Assembly (NCBI RefSeq): GCF_001039355.2
Contig: NW_019775125.1
Coordinates: forward strand, 214,124 to 278,123
From: Lingula anatina
Taxonomy: Eukaryota > Brachiopoda > Lingulata > Lingulida > Lingulidae
Reading direction: 5' to 3'
Length of the DNA: 64,000 nt
Both the position numbers and the translations under genes were made by a program. Positions 13,044-26,100 of this stretch are shown here, piece after piece. How positions within the stretch are numbered: position 1 is the first letter of the stretch; every line of letters begins with the position of its first letter. Under the pieces are notes generated by a model that was given only the letters and a program-made list of their open reading frames with translations, had not been told where the DNA came from and did no database searches.

Positions 13044-14080
13044 CATGCAGATTTTGTTAATTTTGCTTGCAATAAGTACACCTACCGTCGGACCAGTGAC
13101 AGACTGGCCCATAACAGCATCCCATTTTGAAGTGGAATGGATACTTGCTGTGTGTTTTGCATCTAATGATAGGAATCCTTTGCCCTGAAAGTCAAGTTAA
13201 TTGATATAGATAGCAGTAAATATAAACACTGTTTTACAAAATAGGTAAGTTAAAATACGCAGATTAATACATACATTATTACACAAAATATTCGTCTTTT
13301 CACAACTAACCAGAGCGAAAATCGTGTATTGCGCAGTGAGATCTGTAATTACTGAGGCTGGAATGCACATGCCCAATATATGTAGACCCACACAGAATTG
13401 CCCAACGAATAACCTCAAGTTCAAAATAGGGCTCACCAAGGCGAAACTGGAATAGGAGCGAGAAACTTTAATGAGATAACAGTTCCGTAGTCAAGTGTGC
13501 TAAACAGTATGTTATCTAATCCAATGTTTCCGTTAAAAGATAAACGGCATTAACATAAAGCTCAAAGGAAACTAAATACACAAAAATGCCAAAAACATTT
13601 ACTCGTCCTCGAAGTCAAGACGTAGCATTACAGTAAAGGTCATAGAGACAGCAACTGTTGTACGGATTTCTTTCCAAAAAGGAGGGACTGGCCACAAAAC
13701 CACACTCGTAATCATAGATGATTTAAACGTCGCTGTGGCTACGGCAGTAAATTTCACAGCAGGAAGCTAAAAGGTTAAAAAATAACCTGAGCTTAAGAAT
13801 AAAAATATTTTAATTTAAAAACAATAAAATCACAAATAAATGCCTTGAATCATTTGTGAACAAAATTTTCTAAATTGTGGATAATTCGTATAAAATGAAC
13901 CGATTACTTAATTATCCACTGTCAAATTTAAATATATACCAAACACAATGTTTCAAATACCAGTAGAAATATTTACATATTATTTATTTTAAGATAGCTT
14001 CAATGATCGAAATTTTATAAATCCGATAATCTTAAAATGCGTTTAGGAACAGTCGATGTTTAAATGAGGCAATTGTTGAA

Positions 14081-14131
<51 letters not shown>

Positions 14132-17100
14132 AAGAAGAACAGAAGAAGAAGGGGAATCCGAAGAGTTAAATATTTGCAATCAACTTATTTTTATTATGCA
14201 TATTCTTCTAATAATTCGCCCTTGTTAACTTAGCATGGTAGTTGTATCCAATGAGGCACAATTAATTTGAATGTGTTGGTGGTGTCTTACCCTAATTTTT
14301 GCCCAAAAAGCAGAGAAAGATTTGGTGAATTCAAACTGTGTAAATGTGGTTGGTAGCACTGCCACTCTCCCGGGTATTGGAAATACAATATCTACGAATA
14401 TTACTCCGTCGACAATTCTCAAAATTGGCGTCACTTCACATACGGTGTAGGAGCCCGTTATAAAACAACGGATAGCCTGAAAGCATGCTTCTAATCTTAA
14501 AATGATGATGATGATGATGAGTTTATTCGTTGTAGTAATAGGCCTCTGGCCTGAAATACATAACAACCTGTACAAATACAGAACACATAAACAATCGAGG
14601 TTTTATGTGTACATACAGAAATAAATTATGTAAATAATGTTTAAAACACTCGCCATCTATATGTAGTTTTAAGTTTTGAGTTTGAAAAAAAGCTGAAAAG
14701 TGAAATTAAAGGGATAATAACTCTTCGTTTCGGCCAAAAAATGAATTTTCCTGGAGTAAACAACAATTTTCCCATACTTACCAATGGTTAATGAATCCAT
14801 TTTTACATTCAAAGTTAGTCCCTGGGTTTTTTCTAAAAAGTTTGGTTTTTTGTTAAAATCTCTTAAGAGATTTTAACAGAGTATAGCCATCCATGGAGGT
14901 CACGTGGTCTAAAGACAAGCTCAGATATCAGAATAATAGCTATAACTGCCATTTTTGTGGTAAAACAGAATATATTATATTTCTATGAGTTATTCTCAAT
15001 GTTTTTATTGTGAAATATAGATCTCATACAAAGAGTTATTGTCCCTTTAAGTAATATTTTCATGTACAATGCAAAAATACAATTACAGTTCTTTTGGTGC
15101 AGAGAAGCACTTTTTAGTGAACATAATGGGATATCTGTTTGGTGTTTTTGTCCGTTTGGCATTGAAGTGACACAAATACCTTTGCAGCAAATGCTCCTGA
15201 TGGCCTTCCTGCAATGACGTCACCAATATTGACGGCTGCTGATTGGTTATTTACGTTAAGTCCTGGTATTCCGTCACCGCCTTGGCAAAACATTGCAGAA
15301 TCGGAGATGTTAGAGTCTTTGATACTGGAATGAAAATATTGATACAGATGGACATCAGACCATATGCCTTTAAACCAATAACTTCTTCGAACTATTACCA
15401 AGGCTTTGAAAGAAACTGGACGCTTGATAACTCGAGAAAACTACTCGAAGACATTTAAGCACAATTTTCTTTGGAATTGTACGTTGGGAGAATGAAGCAA
15501 ACATTTATGATATACCATAAATTCAAATGAAATATAATGAAGATGGTGAATATTTATGAATGTATCTTGGTTATGCTATGTTAGCTTATATATAAGGTTC
15601 CTTTTTAATGGTTATATTTTAGAAGAAACAAAAACATGATCAGTTTTTGAGTGCTTTCTACTCAAAAATATATAAAGAAATAAAACCTCACATCAACTCT
15701 GTTGTAGTATTCTCCAGATCTCCACAAAACAGTAATTCAGACTGTAAGAAGGAAACTCCTGATGCTTCATTGATACCGGTCAAATTTGCGAGATATCCTT
15801 TGCTTTTAGAGCCCACCAAGTAGTCTCCGGCAGTCACGTTCTGGTTCTGGTCACTTGGTATCACGAGATAGAACGTCACGTGCTCATTTCCATCACTGTC
15901 AATGTACCCGTGGCCAACACATTTCCATACGCTCTCTTCTAATATTAATAAACAAAGAGTACTTTCAATTATAATCCCAATGGCTATAATAGAGAAACGG
16001 CCTTAGTTGAAAAAAATACCATCTTTGGGTTAACAACTAGCAAATTTATAACAGCTAACGATCACGCAACCTACCATTCCTTGTGGAAAAAGGCCTTAAA
16101 AATTCAGTGGTGTCTGTTTCACAACCTTCATATAGACGTGTCCACATTAAGCAAATATGTACACAGGTGCGGAACTGTGTAAAAAACGAGTTTCTTTATT
16201 GTAATAACTTTTTGAAGACACGGTTATTTAAACTTTTTCATCAGATGACCTATGTTGTTATGACATATATGGTTAGCTGTACCTGTAAAGATCAGCATGT
16301 TTTCCCCCTCTGATACAATGTTGTGAGCATCTTCACCTGGTAGGGTGCCATTGAAACCAGATGTGTCTGATACATTGACTGCTGATCCATTGACAGTGAA
16401 GTTATCATTCGATACATCGACTGCTGATCCATTGAGAGTGAAGTTATCATTCGAAAATGAATAGTTCATAAGAGATTCGACAAGGGTCGGATCTGGCACA
16501 ATTTCTTCTGTTTCGGGTCTTGTTAGTCTGATGAAAGTGCTCGAATTTTGGGTTCCGTTTATGCTTTGAATCACATCTACCAACTCCGCCATAGAGGCTA
16601 ACAAAATGGTGTAGCTACCTGTGAAATAGAGTGCAATGAAAAATCAGTACCCAAAATGACAAAAGTTTTCCAACTTTATCTTCCCTTTTTGTATTTTTTT
16701 TCATAATTTGATGTGAAAATTAAAAACGAACATAACAAAAACGAAAAGGTACGCATTTAGTGACCAATTCCATATATTTATTTATATATTAATATCCTTT
16801 AATTGCACATACAAACTTTCGGTTTTGTACTTCAGTTTTATGTTATTTCTCATTCATCTTTCCAAGCGTATCATAATACAATGATATGTTTGCTGCACAG
16901 TGATGAATATGGTTCAACAAATAATTCAAAATGGGATCCCAAGCGATCGACATAATCATGTTACTTGCCGACTTGTTGTACAGCTTCAATTTTATGCATC
17001 AAACCTCCTGCCTGTTTGCTAATTATAATGTCGTTCACTGCAACTTCGCCCGCTCCGTTCGGATAAATAAGCACCGTTTTATTGGCATATATGTCGCTTG

Positions 17101-20100
17101 TGTCGCAAGAGTACAATGTCACGTTCATTGGGTCAATTACAATGACCCCTGGTTTTAAAACTATATCTTGGGCTGAGGCGCTCAACAGTATGACGTACAG
17201 CACCTAAATGATACGAGAAACAATTAACAAGTATTTGACATATAAGACTGGGGACGCTTGCTTGTTTAAAGATACGAAGCACTGCATGTACATGTAGACT
17301 CTAGAGTAATAGGTGGTAGTTGAATTAAATATCATCTCCATAGGAATTTTCCCACCAAAATGAATTTTCCTGGCCAGTCATTAAAACGCACTCTGCATCT
17401 TTTTTACGCAAGAATAAGGCTTGTATCTGGGATCGTAGCCCGTGTAATAAAAAAACGTGTTGGTATATTTCAAAGTTAACGCTAGGCTGGCTGGTCAATG
17501 TTCTACTACTCACACCCCCAATTTACACGATGTTTGGCTGTCAAATGCTTATGTAATAGAAACTTTAAAAAATAGGTACCCTTGTACATAATTGTGGTAA
17601 GAGTGACACTTTTTGCTAGGAGAATATATATATATATCATTGCATAGAGAAATAAACTCAATCATTTAGGTGAAGATTACAGCTTGTTCTGATCCAGTGT
17701 GCTTTTGCTACAAGAAAATTTAAACAAAGGGAATTCCTGTTGGAATATTGTTGAGAACTGATTTCTTAAAAGGAAGCTAATCGGAGAGAAAAGTCATTCA
17801 AGTATTAAAAGTCTAGTCGATACTGTTATTTGTTGTTGTTTTTTTTCACATATGAAGATGAGAATTTATGAGACCTGCCTTTTTCAGCATATGTGCAACA
17901 CTGATGACACACTTCAAGGAAAACAGATATGCCTATTGTCTTGAAACTCACAGGTGTGATCAGTCTTACTAAAATACAGATCAAGTTTCAGAATCGGCTT
18001 GATCGGGCCGTTTTTACAAATGTTACATCGTTTTCTGCTATTTATGTACATACACAGATGTGCCTGTACATGGCCGTCACCTGCGTCTGTTGTCGCCGTC
18101 GTCGTCGTGTACTTTCACCGATAACATGATAAGTGGAAAACCACTTTACCTTTGGCTTGAACCTTACAGAACTGATGAATATCCAATATGATCAGGCTAT
18201 TTTTATGGAAGTTATGCTGTTTTTTCACCTTTTTCAGCATATATGCAACACCGATAAGACGATAAGTTGAAAACCATTTTTCCTTTTGGATTGAAACTTA
18301 CAGAACTAACAGATAATATTCCTTTTACGCAGGTCAAGTTCGAAAATCGGCATGATCGGGTCATTTTTATAAAAGTTATGTTTTGTTTTACTTTTTTCGG
18401 CATTTATGCCACACCGATAACACATTTCAAGGAAAATCGGTTGGCTAATTGTCTTGAAATTCACAGGAGTGATCAATGAAATGCAGATCAAGTTCGAAAT
18501 TAAGCTTGATCCGTTAAGTTTTGGTGAAGTTATGCCTTTTTTGTATATCAGTATGTTTTCCTCAGATTTAATTCTTAGGCGTGTTAATAGTTTCATTTTT
18601 TTAACTAATTAGATATGTAAAGTTGTTCTTTTGACATTTTCTGCATCTTAACAATATTGTCAGTTGATAATATAAAAATGATGGTAAACCTGTTTTTGTG
18701 TATTATGTAATAAAGAGTTAAAATGGAAATAAACTCATATCATTGCAATTTGTCAGATTCAATCATTCACTATTTTCAGAATCTCAGAATAGAACAAATT
18801 GGACATTGAAATTTTTCTATTGATATTTTAACTATGTCAACAATTTTCATTGTTGATCATTTAAAAATGACAGTAATTTGATTCTTCTGTTTTATGTAAA
18901 AAAAGGTGTTTATAATGAAAATAAACACATTTCAGTACAGTTAGCTCTTGTTTACATTTTCAAGGTGTGAATCTGAACTTCCATGAGCTTTTGCTAGTCA
19001 CATTTTCTGATGACTCTGATACTTTTACTTCATTATTAAAAGTTGATGGTGATTATGCTAAACATTATGCAATATTGCATAAAATTGAAGAAAACCCTAT
19101 TTATGGCACTGCCTCCATAGTGACCATTACAGAAAACCATGTCACTCTTCTCACACTTACAGGAAACAAACACAGGACTAAAATACAGCTGTAGTTGGAA
19201 AATCTGTCTTACTGGTTGATTTTTCTGGAAGTCATAGAGTTTTTTTTTTGTGAAAATTATTATTTTTTTTTACATATTGGCATTTTCAAGGTGTGACTTT
19301 AAACTCCCATTGGCTTAAAGACCTTTGCAAGTCCCATTTTTTGAATATCAATGATACTTTTATTTTATTTTTAAAATTTGATGGCGATTATGCTGCTAAG
19401 TATTATGTAATATTGCATTAAGATTGAGGAAAACCCTACTTTGGGCACTGCCTCCATGTCACTTACTTTTCTTAAACTTACAGGAAAGTAATGTAAGACT
19501 AAAATGCAGCCTGAGTTGGAAAAGCAGTTTAATTGGCTTCTTTTCTGTTATACAGTTTTGTGAAATTTTTATCTTTCACATATTAGGATTTCCAATGTGG
19601 GGCTTAAAACTCCCACAGACACGTAGTCGAGTGATAATCAAATGTTCTAAATGTCCTGGGCCCCGTTTCACGAAGCAGTAGTTAGTTAGAATAACTAACT
19701 ACTGAACTATCTCGCTAACGAGAAATCTTTAGGGGTGTTTCACGAAGCAGTCGTTAACTCATCGCTAAGTTCAGTCGTAAAGTTCGGTCGTTAGTTCTCT
19801 CGTTACTCACCGTAGTCTCGAAACAGTTTACCGGAAGTGGAACTCTTGCGTAAAGTGTCGCGAAAGCTCTAACTCTCCAATTTTCGACGGCTGGAAATGC
19901 ATAAGAACGTCTGCTTTGAGGTCGTCGTAAAGGATCTCCACCACCTTTTTGCCGCTCTTTTTGTCACAGCTAGGTGCAACCTCTCGTAAATTGCATCATC
20001 GCGTGTAGATTCTAATAGATTCTGCCTATCATGAAAACGTCGTAGTCTACGTTGCCGTCTGGTGGTACGGATAGCAAGAAAGGTCGTCGCCATATTGGAT

Positions 20101-23100
20101 ACAAAGACAAACGACAGACAACGGTAACTAAGCAACCTTTCTATTTCATTCATTACGCATGCGTACGATGAAACTCTAGAGTTAGCGACTGGTCTGACCA
20201 GTCGCTAAATATCCAAGGTAACAACGACACAATAAAGAGCGAGAAAACTAGCGATAGCTTCGTGAAACGGCACTCATAACTAGCGAGATGCTAACTACCG
20301 ATCTCTAACTAACTACTGCTTCGTGAAACGGGCCCCATGTTATTAATGGCACATAATTAAAATTGATGGTGATTATACAGTTAATCATTATGTAATATTA
20401 CATCAAAATTGACCAAAAAAAGCCTACTTCGTGCACTGCCACCACAAACGTTATAAAAAGAAAACTTTGTTACTAGTTACTATTTTTTTTAACTTACAAG
20501 AATGATACTTACGATTCACATAAAGTTCAAATAAGAAAACCAGCTCTATTGGACTATCATTTTTTAGAATTGAATTTATACATTTTTTGTGAAGTGTTAT
20601 CATTCTGGCATCAAAGTGTGGGCTTGAACGCTCATGGGTCTGAAGCCTAATACTTGTAACAGTTTACTTTTATTGTTTCTACCTGTTGTGCAATACGAGT
20701 AGGCCTATTTGAAATGTGATGTTGACTGTGCAGTTAAGCATAATGTATTATTGCATCAGCATTAACAGCATCCTTTTTGTGCATTATTATTTTCTGCTTT
20801 TTTCTTGGATTTTTGTGAAAGTTTCATTTTCATCATTGTAGCATTTTCAAAGTGTGAAGTTGAACTCTCATGGACCTGAAGCCTTGTGCTTTTACTTTCA
20901 TCGGTGTTACATGTTGTGCATAATTAAAATTTGATGTTGACTGTGCAGTTAAACATACTGTATTATTGCATCAGAATTGGTAGTCTCCTATTTTGTGCAT
21001 TATTGTTTTGTGCTATTCTTAAGGTGTGACTTATGGGCCTGAAGACCTTTAAGAGTCTTTGAAGTCTTCTGCTTGTAACATGTAGCACTTAGTTTGTGAT
21101 ATATGGATAAGATTGGTGGTCAGTCTGTAATAGTCTCTTGGGTAAAGTTTTAACATTAGCTAAGTTCAGAGCTATCAAGTCATTTGGCTTATAAGTCTGA
21201 AGGGGCCATAAAATGAGAATACGTAAAACACACATGTTGTTATTTCATCATTTTGAAAGTGGGATGATTCATATCATGGTAATACAGCTAGATTGAATGG
21301 CAGCTTTAGTGGAATCTTTTTATAATGTTTCCTTTTTTTAATTTCACATTTTTCAGACTGGCATTTTCGATATAAGAATTTAAACTCCTATCCAACAGGA
21401 ATTCTGTGCAAATAACATTTTCTTCATTTTTTAACTTACAAGAATGATTCTTAGGACTGAATACCTCTGTACAACTCAAATTAGAAAATCAGCTCTATTG
21501 AATAACGATTTTCTATTGAATTTATGCAATTTTATTTGTGAAATTTTAACTTTTTCTCATTCTGGCATTTTCAAAGTATGAACTTGGACTCTTATCAGAC
21601 TGAAATCCTTAGGGACCATTTCTAGTCCCTATCGTGCTAACTGGATCAATCTATCTCTGAAGGTATTCTAGCTAAATTGCAATCAATTTAAGTGGCTTAG
21701 ATATCTGTAACGCCTACTGAAGCTGGCGTATCAGAATCCTAAGCCACTTAAGCTGAAATCAATTTAGTGAGAAACCGCTTGTAGGTGGATCGATCCTGTT
21801 AGATTGATCTAGTAATGGGAACCCAGTCTTATAAACTCAAGAATTAAAATTTGATGTTGGCTATGCAGTTAAGCATAATGCATTATTGCATCAGAATTGA
21901 CAGTATCCTATTTTGTGCATTTTTATTTTCTGCTTTTTGTCTGTACATTTGACAGTTTTGCTGCCTTGTTTCATATTTTATCCACCGTAATACCGGTAAC
22001 ATGAAAACCGTGCTATGTTTTGCTTTAAAACTTGTAGGACTTATTCGTTGGATTAATACTATTTATCTGCGACGTTAGGTCTGCGACGTTAAGCACTAGC
22101 CCGAGGCAATTGCCTACCTAAAGTGGCACCGGGCTAGTAAAAAAGTTGAAATTTTATAAAGCACTAACCCAAACGGGCTAGTTGAAATTTTGAGCCTATT
22201 TTAACACTCAGTAAGATTTCAAAAATATAAGTTGCCAGTCTTCTTTGTCCCTGCCTCTAATTTGACGCTTCTAGATAGTATGAAATGCCTTTCAGTTGAA
22301 AAATCTCACACCTAGCTCTAACTACTGAATATTGATTAGTTGCTATAAATAACTTCACTGTAGTTATATATAGCAGCAGTCTGTCTGATCAGCGTGTCGG
22401 CATCTTTTTATTTGACCAGTTTGTTGTCATGACTACAAATTGTTGTCAATCAAGTTACTGGATCAGACCGGAATTCCTTGGTACTAGCAACATGTTTTGT
22501 CAAAACATCACTGTCTCCGAAGCAAGTGTAATGTATGCATTATCTCATAGAACATTTGGGTTAGGACCACTTAGCAGACTGAGGGGTGTAGTATTCTATT
22601 TCCTTTTTTGTTAATATTTTTTATTTATAATTTTAATACCCACGAGTTAATACATTTTCCTTTGCTTATTGCCTTTTAAAAACAATAAGACCCTGTCAGT
22701 TACATGTGGCATAAATACCCTATGAACTGTTTTTGACAATGTCAGATAGTTGGGTTTATGCCATGACTACCCCTCCACACTTTGTCCTGGTAAAGTCCTT
22801 GAAAAGTTGTTTTTACAAATGTATAACCAAAAGAATTGTAACCAAAAAAATTGCAAGACGTATGTTAAATTACCCTTACAGCACCTATTTTAAATTAGAA
22901 GTGGCATTATATACCGATGTAATTGGAAATAAATTGTCGGAAAAGAGCCATTGTCAATAAAAAAAAATATGAATTAAAAAAATTTGATTAGATATAAAAA
23001 ACGGAAAGAAAGGTATTTCAAAAATATGAAAAGTAAGGGTAACTATATTCAGTATTACATATTAAAAAAGGGATTTTTTTTTCAATATTAAATAATTAAA

Positions 23101-26100
23101 TATATTTTAAATCAATTTTACCACCCCATCAACTGAAAATTAACCTGATTGACTTTGTTATTCACTTGCTCTACTTCTATAATAAGGTTTACAATGAAGT
23201 ACAGTATGGTACCACAACTCTTTACAACATCTGCTTAAACTTTTTAAATGAATTATTTAAATTGGGCTAGTGTTTTTTGGTTCGGGCTAGTAAAATTTGA
23301 GAGTCTGCTAGCCCGAAGGGCTAGTAGTCTAAAAAGTTTTTGGCACAGACTGTGCAGCATGTGATTGTTGCAAAAATCGCTAAGAAGGAAAAAGCAAATA
23401 TACATATAAAGAATATAAGCAAATATCTCTGTAGTACAGGTATTAAACATACCCTCCAGTTCCGTCCAACATTTTTGTTCCCATTCTACATATACTAACA
23501 TATTTCTTAATTATTCAGATAGGCACCTAAATATCGTATGCTGGCACAAGCCCAAATACAAAAATCTCCGATGACTACACCTAAAATCTATCAATGACTA
23601 CACCTAAATTATCTTTTACGGGATAAATGATGCACATCCAAACGTTTTGTACATGTGGGTAATCCCCCCAAGAACCGTAAGATTTTTTCCCTATCAGTAT
23701 TGCGAAATTCACACTGTTCTGATTCTTTTTTTTTAATTCATAAGATAAGCATTAGTAATGAATATTCTGATTTATACTGAATTGGAGCGTCTTAAGTTTC
23801 TAGTGAGCTCTTTCGTAAATGTTAGTTGCCAACTATCAGTACTTGAGTTTTTTTTTTTAATATTTCTGTGCCATTCACCTACACCTTAATCTGGTGATTT
23901 TATATGGGTTTTGATGTTTTTTTTTTTTTTTTTTTTTTTTTTATTTGGATGGTTTTGCAACTTGTTTTGTCGAGTCAATTATTTCACGGAGTGCTATGTG
24001 TAATTTCCCTTCCATGGGAAGAGATAGTCATTCATTTGGTACGCTCTTTTGGATACTGAATTAGGCCAGAAAGTTAGCGTTAATGTTGAATTTCCTCTGG
24101 AGTTCCTCTGGAGAGAGGAAATTTCCAATGTCATTTATAATATCACTGATGTAAAATGTATCATTTTTACACAATCTTTTAAGGAAAATAGTTTTTCCAT
24201 TTCTTTCAGTTTTTCCATAATGGTTGTGATAGAATTTCATCTGGGGTTAAATTGGGATTTTCCTGAATTTTGGTTTTTAATCCACCTTTTGTTACTGCCG
24301 ATTCCTGACAGTTCACCGAGAAAAGCGCTTCCCACTTACTCTTATTTTCTTCACCAAGAAGTCTTTTGAGCCATGGAAATTTCAGTGCCTTTGTAAAAAA
24401 ATTATTTGCGGTGCCTTTTACCCTCCATTTTTGTAATCAGACGCCATCATCCTTGCTCATTTTTCCCATTCGCGATAAAGTTAAATATGATATGCATAGA
24501 TTTAAGTATGTATGTAGGGGGTGAAAGAGGAGTTTATATATGCACTAAGATGAGAAATACTAAATGTTTATCCACTGTTAACTTTCCTATTATTGAAAGA
24601 TTTTTTCAGGGACCAGATCTCCAAAATATTTTTCATTTTTTACAATATTTTCTAAAACAATTTTTTCAAGTTTTTTTTTCAATTTCTATTCTTTACCATG
24701 TAACTTAAATACACCATGGTTCCATTTGAATTATTCTTGTTCTTTGCTAGAAGTTTATGTTCTGTTCTGCATGTAGATGTAGAGACCGGGGAACTTAAAT
24801 TGCACTGTATATTGCACATGCAAGGGAGATTTTAACGCCTAAACTATAGCAAAGTTTTATAAATAGTTGTAAGGTGATTAAAAACATGGAAATAACTGGT
24901 TACTAACTTTGAACATGCTGCCTTTAAGTGTCAGCGGCAATGTTTTTGATCGAGTGTGTGTAAACTTCACACAATTTATTTCAACTTACTGGATTAAAAG
25001 TGTGAATATCTTGCTCAAATGCATACTTCCTAGCCAGTTTTATTGATTTGCCTTATTTAATAGACTAAAGCAACTTTAAATGCTTGTTGCTAGGGTAATA
25101 TGCTGTCCAGCAACTATGGCTAAAGTTAAATGGGTTTAAATGGTCTTTTAATAGTCTAGTAACAGTTTGGATGCCCTGAAACCTTGTTATAAGCATTTCT
25201 AAATCATTTAAACTGGACAAGCAAGGCCCAATTAGCTTGTTACTAAGGTGATTCATTTCCATAGCAACGGTTGCTAAGCAATGCTTTGAATTTTTTGACA
25301 CTACCCTTGAAAATAATCAGCATAGTCGGATGTAGGATTTTCTATGTCACAGCAAGTATAGAATTGAGTATCATAGGCGAACATGTGGTATCCAAGTTTG
25401 TGATGACGTAAGATAGCAGCAAGTGGCAGGTTATTTATGCAAAACAAATAAAAAGTGGCCCAAGGACACTGACGTGGGGCACCCCAAAAACAAGTTCTGA
25501 AAAATCAGAAAGTATGCCATTTACTGAGGCAAACAGACATATTGAAAGTACATTTATGACTGGACCCAGAACTGGTGGCAGATTTAGCAGGGAAGTTTTG
25601 TAAACTCTATACCTCGTTGTAATGTAACAAACAGACCACTCTCCCTCGTGGACTACAAAGAAAAGAGTTCAGTAAGAGAAAAAAGACCCGAGTCTTCTGT
25701 GTAATTTTCTTCGGGACAGAGTCTTCTTTTTAATTTTCCTCGGGAATAATAATAGTTACTACTGAATAATAGTATTTGTTCTTTAAGAACCAAACTTCAC
25801 TGACGTTTCAATGCTGTTTAAAGTATAAGCAAAAAAAGTTGGGAATAGACCAAGACGAAAAAGAAACAATGACAAAAATGACATATTTATTAATAGTGTA
25901 GATGATAATATGATATAAATGCAAGCATTATATTTTATTGATTTTAGGGTAATCAGGCTCATTATATGGCGCTTGTAGTAACAAAAATAACTATATGAAT
26001 TTTATGACGTGTACAACAGAGATCACTGCCATTATTTTTGGACAAATGCATTCAATAATTCTTTGAAATTTAGTTTTATCGATTAACTAAACTCTGCTTC

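Larger units (their letters stand above)
18720..21960. repeat. degenerate tandem repeat array, unit about 250-330 bp, intron 1 of gene A
   Basis: Six or seven diverged units each have a TTCAARGTGTGA start, then ACTCYCATGGRCYTGAAG, then AAAATTTGATGGTGATTATG, then a TTATTGCATCARAATTG segment and a GTGCAYT end. Starts are near 18960, 19288, 19590, 20600, 20850, 21020 and 21570. The third unit is interrupted by the element at 19658-20336, and the last by the foldback at 21612-21835. Confidence 0.75.

Noticed and set aside
18967-19194. 75-codon plus-strand frame with coding-like look
   Set aside because: It lies within a degenerate 250-330 bp tandem repeat, and the frame is not kept in the other units.
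24049-24708. two adjacent plus-strand frames of about 100 codons
   Set aside because: Phe/Ser/Ile-rich translations of T-rich DNA, with no motif, no splice context and no paralogue.
25060-25310. possible X-box/RFX-like regulatory palindrome (GTTGC...GCAAC words)
   Set aside because: The words are imperfect and scattered, with no gene start nearby to support a regulatory call.
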